Shown here one piece after another: positions 23,872-35,412 of a stretch of DNA of 64,000 bases. Below the pieces are notes generated by a model, which worked only from the letters and a program-made list of their open reading frames with translations, had not been told where the DNA came from and did no database searches. Source of the DNA: Agrypnia vestita (taxonomy: Eukaryota > Arthropoda > Insecta > Trichoptera > Phryganeidae); NCBI GenBank assembly GCA_016648135.1, contig JADDOH010005014.1:1-64000 (forward strand), read 5' to 3'. The translations under genes were made by a program, and so were the position numbers. Numbering within the stretch: position 1 is the stretch's first letter; every line of letters begins with the position of its first letter.

Positions 23872-26800
23872 CATTTTGCTCGAAAATATACAGCACATAA
23901 TTAATTCTTGAAAAAAATAATCTTTTGTTCATGTATTTATGTTCATGAAGAATTATTATTAATATATTAAAAGATAATAAAGTAATTAATAAAACGTACT
24001 CTATATTAGGACAGTTTGAGGTCTACAAATTGTTCGCTTATATCATAATAATGTCCCTAGTTTAATCCACTCAATGTACGGTTGAATATATTATTTAGCT
24101 CTGACTTGGAGCTTACCGCTTCAAATAATCTTGGATTGGTGAGTGGAAACTATAATTTGAATTATGAAGGATCGTGATATAGAATGAAGTTTTAAGCCAA
24201 GTTCTCCCTAATCGAGCATAATAGTGAATCTTTGCTAGCTTATTTGGATTATCGATAAATTCATAAAGTATGAACAAAATGAAGCTTATTGCAAATGGGC
24301 AAAGTTAAGGATATGCTGACTCAAGTTAATTAATTTTATTAATAATAAAAATGAAAATAATGTCAAAAACGCAAACAGTTATAACTTTTACACGTGATGG
24401 AAAAATTACCTTTTCGCAATCGAGAAATTACATTATCACATTATTTTCTTTGTAAGTGTACAGAGATAATATAATAATCATTTGTCGTAGATGAATAAAA
24501 ATAACATGCACATTTTTTTCCTTATTTCAGCTATGTAGTACCTATTCATATTCGTATAATTTACTTAAATATTTCCGTCCGTATTACGTAGCGATATTTA
24601 ACAACCTATAATGTATAGATACGCATGGAAATATGAAATAAATCAGATTTACTCATAATTTTTTCACGAGAAAATGCGCGCTGATGATGGTAATGTAAAT
24701 TATTATTTCGTTTATTATATTTGGTCGATTTTTAGACAAATTAAGGATATCGAGATTCTTATTACATTATTTCAAATTTTATAAATCCACGGGACTAAGG
24801 GATGGGGGACAGAATTGAGTCTGGATAAAATTAAATGACAACTATTTAAATAATAATATAAACATTTAATTAATGCAATGTAATCAAATATTTAATTGAT
24901 ATTTAAAAAATGTAATTAATGTGATGTTATAAAATACGTATTAGGTCCTTAATATTGAGACCAGTAGATAACCGGAAACTATTTACCTCAACAGCCTTCA
25001 TCAAAAGTGACAAAATGACATTGATTAATTTACGTCAAATTAGGAAAATAAAAAACCTCGCAAATTGGGTTAGTAAGACCTTATGAAGGAAAACAGCAAA
25101 CTCGGGATTTGCCTTACATAATTTGTTGAATCGGCACACAAATGAGAGAATTCTGAATCAATTGTTATCTGTAAGAAAAGTGGATCCGGTATTATTATCG
25201 AAAACGTCTGTCGCAATCGAACCCAGGAGGAGGTAGGCAAACAATGTCCCAAACAAAAATTGAGTACAAAAAACTGCAGTGGTATACTATCAAGAATTGA
25301 ATGTGATAATTGACAAGCTCCGTATAAAGCAACCGCGACTTTGGTAGACCGCTAGCCAATACTTAACAAACACCAACACTTCAGCCCCGTTGATGGATCC
25401 TACAATGGAATCCGAAATTTTAGACATGTTAAATTAGAGATATTTAATTTAAGACATTTTCTAATTATTTTTACTTTTCGGGAAAACTCACTTCACGTAA
25501 AAATACAATAATATCACCGACCGTTGAGACCGCCTATGTCTCCTGTCAGTATGTTTCTTTTTCAAATTTTCACGCTGGGTTTGCATTTTAATTTCAGATT
25601 TGAGGGTGCATTGCCCAATATCGGTACGACGGGCCTCGACACACGGCACGCCGAACTCGTTGTAATGTCACTCGAAATGGATTATTTTGTGTATTCGGGA
25701 CACACCGTGTTTTTGAAAGGTGTTGTTATTATTTGTGCAGGTTGGATGCGCATCGATGGAATATTCCACACCGCGTCTTTAAATTGAATTACATTTTTTG
25801 TATCACGTTGAAAATCCGTGGACGTGTTATAATAATCATTCAACATTTGCGTGCTCGTTGGTCTGGTAATAAAGACACGTAGAGGGTTCGAGTCTTATAA
25901 TAGTAGACTAGAAATTTAGTCATATTTCATTACCCAAACGTTTATTTTAGAAAATAGTAATAGCAAAGATGTCATACTTGTGCGTTTTCTCATATTTTTT
26001 TTATAGGTATAGTTTTGAAAATTTGTTTTAATTTAAACTTAATATATTATATCTAGCAGCAATTTAATATATTGTATAACGCATAATAATATGTTTAAAT
26101 TTCCAGGATGGTTTGTGTTAGGTACTAAAGCGTATTACATATCGCTACATCAGCAGAGAATATATTTTCTGTTTTAAAAACTCTTGAGAAAATGTTGTTG
26201 AGCAATTAAGCTTACTTTAAACAATTTAATGTAAATATATGAGAAATAGATATATACCATTATAAATAATAATAATATACATATATGAGAAATACAATGA
26301 ATCAAATTGTAAATAAATGATTTCGAAATTAAAACTAAAATTCAGCATTACATTACAATTTGACACCAATATCTAATGGGAAAAGAGCGAGACAATAAGA
26401 GTATTGGCTCAGCGTATCGGGATCGATACTCAGAATTAACATTAAGAATATTTCACGAATGTTGAAAGAGAAATTCAAAAAGATATATACTCGTATATTA
26501 AATTATATTTATGCCATAAATGAACAAAAAGTACACTTTGTGAATATAACAAAACTCAAGAGAATTTTTTAACATAAAATTTCTTAGATTTTTCAAGCTC
26601 CACAAAATTTTTCATTCAAAAGAACCAACGAAAAAATTTATTGAAATAATTTAAGAAACCTTGAAAATATCTATATCTCAAGTGCTTGAAAAATGTTTCC
26701 AAAAAAGCTTTTAATATTTGTCGATATTGATAGAAATTATATAGGTATCTAGGTTATGTTTGAATAAGATGATAAATAGATGTCAAATTGAAATTATATT

Positions 26801-27714
26801 TTTGAAAAGGAATGCCGAAATATTCAGATCTCTTTTTGTAAGTATTCAAAGAGTTTTTTAACGACTACTTGGAGCTCAAAATTTATTTTGCCGAGATGAA
26901 ATTTTAAACACATCAAATCGAGCGCTCTTGAATTTTCCATGAATGAAAAATGTCAATTTCATTTTCGATAGATAAAAGAAAATAATATCGATATAAGTTT
27001 ATTCAAGTTTCGCGTATTTAAAAAAAACTTCAATGCCTTTCACTTAAATGGTAATAAACTTTTATCGAACATACGTCAAAACCTTATCTTTATTTCTTCA
27101 AAGGAAAACAAAATGAAGATATCGTCAGAAGTTCATAAAAAATAAATATAAAGAAATTCTATTAAAAATATGGACATTTATAGTTTTTTGAAATATTTTT
27201 ATTATTTAGAAAACGATATTTTTTCCCCCTTTGGTATCCAAAGATCACAAATAATCCATCACGCACATATATATATTAGATATATGACATAAAGCCATAA
27301 TTTTTTGGGTATTCACGGAAAAAAGTTAGTTCATAATCAAAATTGTAATGAGGGACATCTAGCGGGGGTGAAGTGAACAAAAAAAATAGAAATGATATCA
27401 TCCGAGAAATATCAGTTATTTAAGTTGGATGGACAAATCATTTTCATGGGACACGAAAAACTAGCTTAAACATAATATATTCACGGCAGTGCCAGAGAAA
27501 GAGGACTTGTAGGACGACACAAGAGATGTTGCTACCAGCAAAGAGTTAAGCAGAATGCGGTGGACCCAATAAAGGTAGTTCGAATATAATGAAGAAAAAC
27601 AAGAAGAAAAAGGCTAACTTAATATTTTTCTGTATTTGTATTACACAATTATTTTTTTTTATTCGAGTTATTTGAAAACAAAGAAAATTATAGTAAAGAA
27701 ATTTATTACTCAAA
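23872..27714. other. A+T-rich intergenic DNA
   Basis: No gene supported. 25520-25790 is G+C-richer with an 87-codon frame lacking motifs. GTTGGTCTGGTAATAAAGAC and GAGGGTTCGAGTCTT (25857-25893) resemble a degenerate tRNA-type pol III promoter head. 27470-27620 may be a LINE tail remnant, but this is too weak to assert. Confidence 0.35.
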
Positions 27715-27995
27715 TAAATTAAAATCTCACAGAGACGAAGCTATTTATTTAAAAAACGTGTATGAAAGTCTTTTAATAGGATAGCCCAGGACTTAAAACC
27801 GTAAATGAAGTAATAAAAATCATTATTAATATCAATAAGTATCAGCCCTGGGCCATTTTATAAAAAGACTTCAGTATTGGTTTCTCATATAAGTATAAGT
27901 CTCACAAAGCTTCGTCTTTGTGAGACTTCTATGATTGATTTTAATAAATAATTATCCCTCTGTGGACACAATCCAGTATTTGTATTCTTAGAGCA
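27715..27995. repeat. repeat R1, head-to-head inverted pair
   Basis: 27715-27800 (plus) carries CTCACAGAGACGAAGCTATT, 'gtgtatgaaagtcttttaa' and 'atagcccaggactt'. 27841-27995 (minus) carries 'cagccctgggccattttata', then CTTTGTGAGACTTCTATGAT and 'ttatccctctgtggacacaatccagtatt'. Within it, 27897-27928 is a perfect hairpin (AAGTCTCACAAAG, loop CTTCGT, CTTTGTGAGACTT). The arrangement resembles a fold-back derivative of R1. Confidence 0.6.
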
Positions 27996-28384
27996 TACAT
28001 ATAAAAATATTTATGAAAAGTTTATTTTAATAAATAACCTAACTGACGCAAGGGATCTGCTTGTTACCTAGATAGAGTACAAACTTAATGTGAAAAGATT
28101 TTAACAATTTTTCATTCTTCATCAAGCGTAAAATATTCACATTCTTATATATGAATCCTTCATATGTTTTAAAAGCAGCAAAATATTTTCAGATTTTCGT
28201 CAAAAATCAACAAAGCTTTTTATCATTAAATTTCAGGCAAATAAAATTTTACCGAGTTAAGTTTTAGGCTTAACTCACACGGATGTCTTTTCAACGACAT
28301 TAAGGCTACATGTAGTCATTAGAACTAACTATACGGGACGTGTGTCTGTCGTTGAAAAATTAATTCACCTCAGCTGTCAAAAAT
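27996..28384. other. A+T-rich spacer
   Basis: Nothing recognised. Confidence 0.4.
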
Positions 28385-28720
28385 ATGAGAAAATCCTCTT
28401 CTTCAAACACAGCAAAATAATTTTGTGGTAACATTATTAATGTGTTTAATAGAAATAAACTTTGTTTTCACCACTTTTTTATTGAAAATATTAACATGTA
28501 CCAGAGCCCATGGCCCCTTCATCAGGATACGATTGTATATTAACAAAAATAAATTTAATAATCGAAGTATAGACGATTATTATTATTATTATAATTATTA
28601 TAATAATAATTGTAGTAAAATAATTGATAATAATTATTATGAATCTGAAACATATTGATATTTTCAATAAAAAAATGGTGAAAACAAGGTTAATTTCTAT
28701 TAATTATATAATTATAAGAG
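28385..28720. repeat. repeat R2, fold-back copy with ATT microsatellite
   Basis: The left arm (minus sense) has CTTCTTCAAACACAGCAAAA at about 28398, 'ttgtggtaacattattaat', 'aatagaaataaactttgttt' and AACATGTACCAGAGCCCATG, then CCCCTTCATCAGGATACGAT. The right arm (plus sense) has 'aaacatattgatattttcaa' and 'ggtgaaaacaaggttaatttc'. An imperfect (ATT)n stretch lies between (about 28573-28640). The hammerhead-like core keeps CTGATGA but GAAAC has become GGTAC. Confidence 0.65.
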
Positions 28721-28757
28721 AAAAATTCTAATTAAATAACATTTTCGAAGAATTTCG

Positions 28758-29232
28758 AAAAATAAAAAAAAACTAACCCATAAAAAACAAGTTTTTATTA
28801 TACTCCCTTTCTTTGTAAAATATAACAACAATTAAAGACGAACTAAAACATATAACATAACACTAAACTTAGTGATTTAATATATTTCTAAAATGTCAAT
28901 TTAGATTTTCGAAATTCGTAGTGAATTATGTAAACCGACGGAGTAATTCAAATTTAGAAAATATTCCGTGACGTTATCGGGCCGCCGCCGCCGTTGCTAG
29001 TAATCAAACTTTTGTAATGATTCCAATTTGAAAAAAACTATTAAAAATTTGAAAAATCCAAAATTATACTATAATAATAATTATTTTTTAACAAAAATTT
29101 GATAGATCTTCTTGATCATTGCCACAAGTCTGCTTGCAAAGTTTCAGCTCGATTGGATCACGGGAAAAGGTCAAAAATCGATCCAAAGTTTTTTCGTCAA
29201 GCAAGCAAGCAGACGCCACGAGTTAATATAAA
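28758..29232 (+). repeat. repeat R5, copy 1
   Basis: CTAACCCATAAAAAACAAGT with 'tttttattatactccctttct' at 28772 and the block 29040-29225 (GATAGATCTTCTTGATCATT, TTTCAGCTCGATTGGATCAC, 'gggaaaaggtcaaaaatcgatccaaag') are found as their reverse complement at 63057-63350. The intervening 28820-29025 part, with GGGCCGCCGCCGCCG, is largely absent from the other copy. Non-coding. Confidence 0.65.
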
Positions 29233-29564
29233 ATGAGTAAAAATATTAGAATGTGTTTAGAATGACTTTAAGTAGTTGGACCACCTTGAAACGTCAAAAA
29301 ATATATTTAAATTAAGTTTTTATTGACGCAATGATTGCACATACAAAATTATTTTTATTTTCATTGCTCACAACACTGGTGAGTATTTTTCATTAAAGAA
29401 AAAATGTTTTTAAAATTTCAAATGGTGTAGTGTGCCATTCCGCAATGGTCTTTGTGAATGACGTTGCATCATATCTATGACGTTGCAAAACAGAATTTTT
29501 TGGTGCAATTGAAAGCAGTTGTAAAATAATTGAAAGAAAATTACAGTACGGATGTTCTTACGAT
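29233..29564. other. A+T-rich spacer
   Basis: Nothing recognised. Confidence 0.4.
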
Positions 29565-29725
29565 GTAATTGGTGAACGTTGCATTGAGTAGAGTGATTAC
29601 TTAAGCCAGCTCATACCAGTTGTGAGCCCTGGGCCATCATATAAAAAGACCCCGTCACACATTTCAAATATTGATAGCTTTGTCTCTGTGAGACTTCTAT
29701 AATTTATCTTAATTACGTAATAAAG
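29565..29725 (-). repeat. dispersed repeat R1, minus strand
   Basis: GGTGAACGTTGCATTGAGTA, 'gagtgattacttaagccagc', 'gtgagccctgggccatcata' and 'tttgtctctgtgagacttctat' follow the R1 order in reverse. This is one of the best-preserved copies. Confidence 0.65.
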
Positions 29726-30037
29726 CATTTTGAAGATACAAGATAAAGCAAAAAAATCAAATATAATTTGTGATGACCTGATTGGTTTCAGAGATTTTCA
29801 TTTTTACATATATTTTTTAGCGTTTTTCAATTTAATGTGAAGAAATGTGAAATTAATATGCGTATGAGTTCAAATTTTGCAAGAAGCCGTGTAGAAAAGC
29901 GAGTAATAAATAAACGAGTCAATCTAAGGCAGGATGAAATGGTGACGAAATGAAGGTACTCAGCCGCCTGTCTCTAGAGCCAGCGACACCCAGACCATTT
30001 TCTATAGATATGCACAAGAACTTTTGTATATTGTGAT

Positions 30038-30642
30038 ATTTGAGTTCGGGGGATTTTGGCAGATAACACGTAATACAGAAACAAGAAATTTGTAAGTTAA
30101 CCGTAAAAATAACAAACCCGACTTCTAAATATGTTTAACGGGACAATACTAGGTATGTAGTATGTCCGGTGACCAGTGTCGGAACCTTTAATAGCATAAA
30201 ATATTATCAATTTCTTCAACAAAATACCCCTTATATATATAAAAAAAAAATTTTTTAACAATTATGTATGGTCTCATTTTTTAAATTTTTGGTGAAATAC
30301 TTAACGTAATATTGATCCTTAGTATTAAAATTTTTTATTGCGATCTCTTCGATATTTCATTATGGCTGGAAAAAAATTATATATACCTAGGGGTGTTTTG
30401 TGGATGAAATTGATCCTATTTTAGGCTCCGATTCCGGTTACCGGACACACTGTATACGTATATTTAAAATTGTCAGACACTTTTTGTGGGACATTACTTT
30501 TTTATTGAATCTAAATTTTATATATTTTATTCGAGCCACTATCTTACAACATTACCTGATATTTATATTTTAACATTTTGCCTACACATTTTTTTGCACC
30601 TGTTATCTACCTGTTATCTGCCAAAATCCCCCGAACTCAAAT
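30038..30642. mobile_element. nested fold-back elements (MITE within a 31-bp inverted repeat)
   Basis: The outer arms 30038-30068 and 30612-30642 are a perfect 31-bp inverted repeat (start ATTTGAGTTCGGGGGATTTT). Inside, 30158-30453 is a second element whose ends read TATGTCCGGTGACC and GGTTACCGGACACACTGTA, with 'gtgtcggaacc' mirrored by 'ggctccgattcc'. The inner ends fit a TA-targeting mariner-type MITE. The layout suggests insertion of the inner element into an outer fold-back, or one composite element. Confidence 0.65.
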
Positions 30643-31489
30643 GTCTTAATGTCAAAACCTTCTTATCAGCTATAGTATACGTCTACAGAAAATATTTCAG
30701 GTTTGATGCTATAACGTAAGTCTGGCGGTTGCTAGCTCCTATTCCATACCGCGACTGTCGCGTCGATCGATTTGCCAACAGCCCTGTCGTCAAGCTAGCG
30801 TCTGTCACCTGGACTGACATCGTGAGTCGCTCGTGCGAGTGCTTCAAAGATATGTATAATGTTGGCACACAGCGATCAATCCTGTCGTTGAAAGTCACTA
30901 AAAAGAGTTGACACGTACTTTCAATTTATTTCTTTTTAAAATGGGGTGACAATTTTTTCAAACATATTTTGAATTTGTAGAGGCTTGCATGCACTCGTTA
31001 CTTAGGTGACAAACGTAAATTGTATCGAGAAAATTAATTATTTTTTACAAATTTTGCATATTCACTTTGTGGCACGATTTTATAAATAAAATAATTAGGA
31101 CTTTGTTCTAACCAAATTAAAATATTGAAAACTCAACAAGTTTCGGAGCGATACTCTCTTCTTCAAGACATTGAATGTACTAAAACTCGTGTTAAATTGT
31201 GGACAAATAAGTTTTGGTGGGAAGGGTTAGAGGGGGCGTGGTTACAATTATGTAAAAAAAGTAATTTTAATGGAAACATTAAATAAAAAACAAATGTAGC
31301 AATAACTAAAAATAAAAAATGATTGGAATGAAGTCACCGAGAAATACTATTTTAACATGTACCTACTGAATTCTAGATTTAATGTATTTTAACCCTTCTA
31401 AAATCACGTTTTCTATAAATTTATAGGCGTATCTCGAATATCTCGAATTTAGTTTATTTTAAATTAGGGTTCCTCGATGACAATTTTTT
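30643..31489. other. intergenic DNA
   Basis: A short G+C-richer patch at 30720-30900 has open frames on both strands without motifs. At 31125-31165 the minus strand reads CTCCGAAACTTGTTGAGTTT, a GAAAC-type motif like those in R2 and R3, but no CTGATGA partner is preserved (CTTGAAGA instead). Confidence 0.35.
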
Positions 31490-31700
31490 TTGGATATTGC
31501 TACCTTTAAACAGTTAAAGTTTTTATTAAGGTCGTTGGACATATTTATGAGATAAAAAAAAACGAATATTTTATACGAACCGTATATTTCACTGAGAAGT
31601 AAATCTCGACAATTCGCTGAAGTCTTATCCAGCGTCATCAGGAGAGCGTTCTATCACCGCGGAGGTGGAGGCCTAACTGATTATTTCTTCCAAGGTCGTA
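31490..31700 (-). repeat. repeat R3, single diverged copy
   Basis: Minus-strand blocks shared with 35413-35940: CCTCCACCTCCGCGG, CTCCTGATGACGCTGGATAA, 'cgagatttacttctca' and '..taccgtatgtattaccg'-like ends, plus the outer 'atatgtccaacgacc'. The GAAAC segment is mutated to GAATT here. Confidence 0.6.
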
Positions 31701-32214
31701 AATTATATTTGACCTCTAACGCAGAAGAATTGCTGCCTTTGCTTTTTAACCTCACGTATCTCTATTAGCAGAAATATTAGTATTCAAAAGTATCTTTCAA
31801 AATCGCTTTGTTGTTCTATGAGATAGCATATACGAGTATAGTAATATTTATTTTGGCTGAGAACTCTTGATATAATTATCGAAAGTTTTGGAAGAACAAA
31901 TATGGAGATAGTTTAATAATAAAATAAACATTGACAAAATCAGATCCAAAAATCTTTTATCATCTCTCCTGTAAGGTTCGAAATAATCATTTATGCCCTT
32001 TTTGCTGAGGGTTCTCGATTTATTCTTCTTCTTTCTCCTTCATATTAGTATCCATATATATGTGGACCCTATCAGAGGCATCTACACAATTAACAGTCCT
32101 GGGTAGTCCTCACAACTGACTCCAGAGTTCCTCCTGCCAGACGAAATGCATCCATTCACCGTTATTGCATACTTCCAGATCCTTTTCAGTTCAAATTTGT
32201 GTCCAGATTATATT
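31701..32214. other. A+T-rich intergenic DNA
   Basis: No gene recognised. 32025-32190 (starting with a TTCTTCTTCTTTCTCC tract) looks repeat-derived but could not be matched elsewhere in the window. Confidence 0.35.
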
Positions 32215-32425
32215 TTTTACTTCTTCTTCAAACACAGCTAAATAATTTTATAGTGACATTATTAATATAATTAATAGAAATAAACTTTGTTTTCATCCCT
32301 TTTGTATTGAAAATACCAACATGTTTTAGAACCTGACAAAGGGGCCATGGGCTCTGAAACATGTTGACATTTTCAATATAAAAGTGGTAAAAACAAAGTT
32401 AATTTCTATTAATTATATATATTTT
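32215..32425. repeat. repeat R2, compact fold-back copy
   Basis: Left arm: CTTCTTCAAACACAGCTAAA, 'gtgacattattaatataatt', 'tagaaataaactttgttttc', 'tattgaaaataccaacatgt'. Right arm: GAAACATGTTGACATTTTCA, 'atataaaagtggtaaaaaca', 'aagttaatttctattaatt'. The apex holds CCTGACAAAGGGGCCATGGG. The arms mirror each other over about 75 bp, so the whole unit folds into one hairpin with the hammerhead-like motif at its tip. Confidence 0.7.
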
Positions 32426-32934
32426 AAGACTGTCTGATGAGTAATAAATGGACTCAAATTTGAATTTTTTGTTCACTCCCGAAGACAGAGCTTAATATAG
32501 TTGGAATAGCCATTGGATATAAGTTTTCTGTATTTGATTAGTTTCAAATTATTTTTTATATAAAATAATAACGTAATTAATGTTATATTAACGAGATAAT
32601 AATTTGATTTAAAGTAAGGCTTCACATGTAAAACTACACGAAATATCTCATTACCCCAGTTAAAACCACGATTGACGTCGATGTAAAAAACAATTTTTCT
32701 TTGAATTTTTTTTCGTCTATAATTGGAGCTTTAATTCACGACGACAACAACATCATTAAGTTTAATGTTTTTTGTTTGTTTATAAGTAGATCACATTGGA
32801 ATGGTTCAAAACAAATAAACTCCTTCGTATAAATAATATAATTTCAAGCATATTATAGAACACCGTAAAATTGCTAAACGAGATAATTAATTTTGGCAAT
32901 ATTTTACGTATGTTCTAAGAACGTAATTACTTAT
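32426..32934. other. A+T-rich spacer
   Basis: Nothing recognised. Confidence 0.4.
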
Positions 32935-33300
32935 TATTAATTAATTATTATCCACAGAGAGATAATTATTAATTAAGATAAATTATGTAGTTGAAACTCC
33001 ATAGAGACGAAGCTATTTAAATGGGGAACACATAAGGAAACCATTATTGGGTGGTCCAGGGCTTACGTCCTTTATGAACTGACTTAAATTATCATTTTAC
33101 ACCACCAATTCCAATTCAGTTCCATTCACCAATTCTTATCGTTTTCAATTCGTAACTTTTAAATCTTATCTTTTTAACAATATTTTACTATGTGTGTTCT
33201 GAGAATACAGTTACTGGATTTTGTTCACAAAGGGATAATTGAATTAAAAGACATGTATATTTATATGTCAAACGTATATGAAAATCTTTGTATGGTATAC
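32935..33300 (+). repeat. repeat R1, two adjacent copies
   Basis: 32935-33065 reads 'attattatccacagagagat', 'ttaagataaattatgtagtt', CCATAGAGACGAAGCTATTT and 'gggtggtccagggcttacg'. 33195-33300 restarts with 'ttctgagaatacagttactggattttgttcacaaagggata' and 'gtatatgaaaatctttg'. They are two head-to-tail, diverged R1 copies. Confidence 0.55.
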
Positions 33301-34041
33301 TTTGTCATGGGGAGGCTAAAAATATTTTTATGTATAAAAATTTATTTTTAATTATCAGAATATTTGTTCCACATCTTGAGGAAATGAAGAGATTTCAGTG
33401 GGCGTGGAATTTACTGAGACCGATGAGGCTATTCATTCGCCGTAGGTCGTGTTTTGTGAGGTAACTGGATATTGAACAGATTCAATGGAATTTTTGGTGA
33501 ACATGAATCGACAAGATAACGACAGAATTGGGTTTAAGGGTTGTTAAGTGGCCCAGTCAGATCTTCACAACCAGTTTAATATTTCTAAGGTTTTCTTAAT
33601 AATTTCTGAGCCCAGTCTTAAATTATCAAATTGGGTATTGTAAGTCAATTCCATTGTTTGAGTGTTCAATATTAAATACATACAAAATTTTGAGTAACGG
33701 ATGGGAAAGCAAGGGGGAAACCGGTGATGATAATATATTTTACACAGGATCCTGTAGAAATTTCTTTTTTTTTTTGGGGTGCGATCGAGAACACTGAGTA
33801 ACATTATGAAAAGAAAATTTACTACATCTCTACAAATTTGGACACAAATGGACCAAATTTAGTATATACATCGTAAGTTTTTACGATTTACGTAAAATAA
33901 TGGAACCCACTGCTTTGACTTAAGATTTCTATCTGAATCCAGCTAGGCACGAAACGCTAGTTAAGTCATAAACTTTTCCCTTTTTGTCAGTATAATAATG
34001 TGACTCAATGTTTTTCCAGGTGAATTTGGGGGGAGGGCACC
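33301..34041. other. upstream flank or 5' intron of the dpr gene
   Basis: No gene recognised. Immediately before the first dpr coding exon lies a pyrimidine tract ending TTTTTCCAG (AG at 34018-34019), a plausible splice acceptor that would make the ATG exon the second exon after a 5'-UTR exon. An earlier TTTTTGTCAG at about 33981-33990 is an alternative. Confidence 0.45.
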
Positions 34042-34144
34042 ATGGGCGCCTACAAAGGCGGATGGGTCGGTATGCTTGCCTCCGCCCTTTTGCTGATGTG
34101 GCTCCCTCCCGCGCTCCTCGCCCCGCCCACTCCGCCTAGAGCCG
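34042..34144 (+). CDS. dpr: Dpr-family Ig receptor, coding exon 1 (signal peptide)
   Basis: First coding exon of a Dpr cell-surface protein, encoding 34 complete codons plus one base. The ATG at 34042 sits in GGCACCATGG, a strong Kozak context, and an in-frame TGA at 34021-34023 blocks any longer start. The peptide begins MGAYKGGWVG and has a hydrophobic core MLASALLLMWLPPALLA, so it is a typical secretory signal peptide, probably cleaved near LLA/PP. The donor is G/GTAAGT (GT at 34145), leaving phase 1. The leftover G joins AT of the next exon to give Asp, restoring the frame. Codon composition is much richer in G+C than the surroundings. The exon lies 13.6 kb before exon 2. The link is inferred from phase, strand and the expected Dpr layout (signal peptide, then Ig1); transcript evidence would be decisive. 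Confidence 0.75.
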
Positions 34145-34609
34145 GTAAGTTCACTAATAAAGAGTAAAGAGTGAGGATTAAGTGTGGATGTTGAAAGTTC
34201 AAGTATCTTGAAAGAAATCAAAGTGCTGTCATTCGTCACCATTGATGCTTTAGGGAAAATTTACCATTTGGTGTTTTTTTTAATATGGATTTTTATAAGT
34301 AAAATACTGGGTAAGATTATCTGAAAAGGATATTAGATATAATCTTTATAATATTATTAAACCTATGAACATAATAATATATTAAAGACCATTCCCATTT
34401 AAATTGTTTTCACCGGAAAATTTTTTAAAACAGAAAAATCTAACGTTTGAGAATATTTTTTATTATGAATTAAAAATCTGTACCTATTATAAAAAATAAA
34501 AAATAAATTTAAAGTAATAGAGTTAAAAGCATGACATTTGCGGGGCATAATATATTTTTAATATTTTTAAAGTATTTCGTAATAATATTAACTTAAAATT
34601 TTAATTCAA

Positions 34610-34690
34610 ATACCTTATTTGTCTAGTAGTTAAGTTTTTGATTTAGTAGTTGAGAGTTCGAGCCTATTTTCAGGAAAAAAACAAGTTATT
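34610..34690 (+). mobile_element. possible tRNA-derived SINE head
   Basis: TTGTCTAGTAGTTAAGTTTT followed at tRNA-like spacing by GAGAGTTCGAGCCTATTTTC resembles pol III A-box and B-box sequences. A comparable pair occurs at 46508-46560. There is no acceptor-stem pairing or tail that I can show, so this is weak. Confidence 0.35.
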
Positions 34691-35412
34691 CCTTTTTTCA
34701 GTGCTTAGTTCAATAAGAAATATCATGTGTTTGTTACGTGTACACATCTACATAATTTTTTTTTTGTAATTTATAGTTGCATCAACTATTTAAAAGATTT
34801 GTAAAAATGTTGAATTATTATTGAAACAAAATAATTTTAAAAAATTTTATCAGAGGTTTGACTGGGTATTTTTTCGGCTCTATCGTCTATGGTTACATAA
34901 TTATGTATCTTGTACTCCACTATTTTTGGTAAAAATTGACACTGCTATATTATTTGCTATTATTACTAATTAATTAATTATTACTGTTATAATACGATTA
35001 TTCTCAATATGTTCTAGAACAGAATATTCAATAATAAAAAATATTCCTGTTTACATGGATCTTAAAAGCCGTGTTCTTAATTTCCTGAAAACATTATTTG
35101 TGCGTCATTTTGTTAGATTAATTTGATTTAATATCGTGTGTACATTTTGTATCTGCGTTATCAAAAAAAAATTATAGTAAAACAGATGTACATATAGGTA
35201 CATACACAATGTGGTGTCTAAATTTTAATTAGTGATTATTAATATTAACAGAAAACAAAACTGTTACAGATATTTTTACTGCGAAAACATTGATTGATAT
35301 CATATGCCATCAACTAAAACAAAAATTCCATGCCCTATATGTAGATACTTAAATATTTTTAAAATTGATATTAAAATTTTAAAATACCTTTAAATGATAT
35401 GTAAGATAAATA

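Noticed and set aside
24961..25010. GATGAAGGCTGTTGAGG...GTTTCCGG as another hammerhead-like motif (minus)
   Set aside because: GAAAC is on the wrong strand relative to GATGAAGG (it reads GTTTC), so the required core order is absent.
27470..27620. Possible LINE RT tail (CAGTGCCAGAGAAAGAGG region)
   Set aside because: Texture resembles RT C-termini but no frame gives the GRP..W or DR..W motifs.
33961..34242. 93-codon minus-strand frame with Arg/Gly-rich centre
   Set aside because: It is the antisense shadow of the G+C-rich dpr signal-peptide exon.
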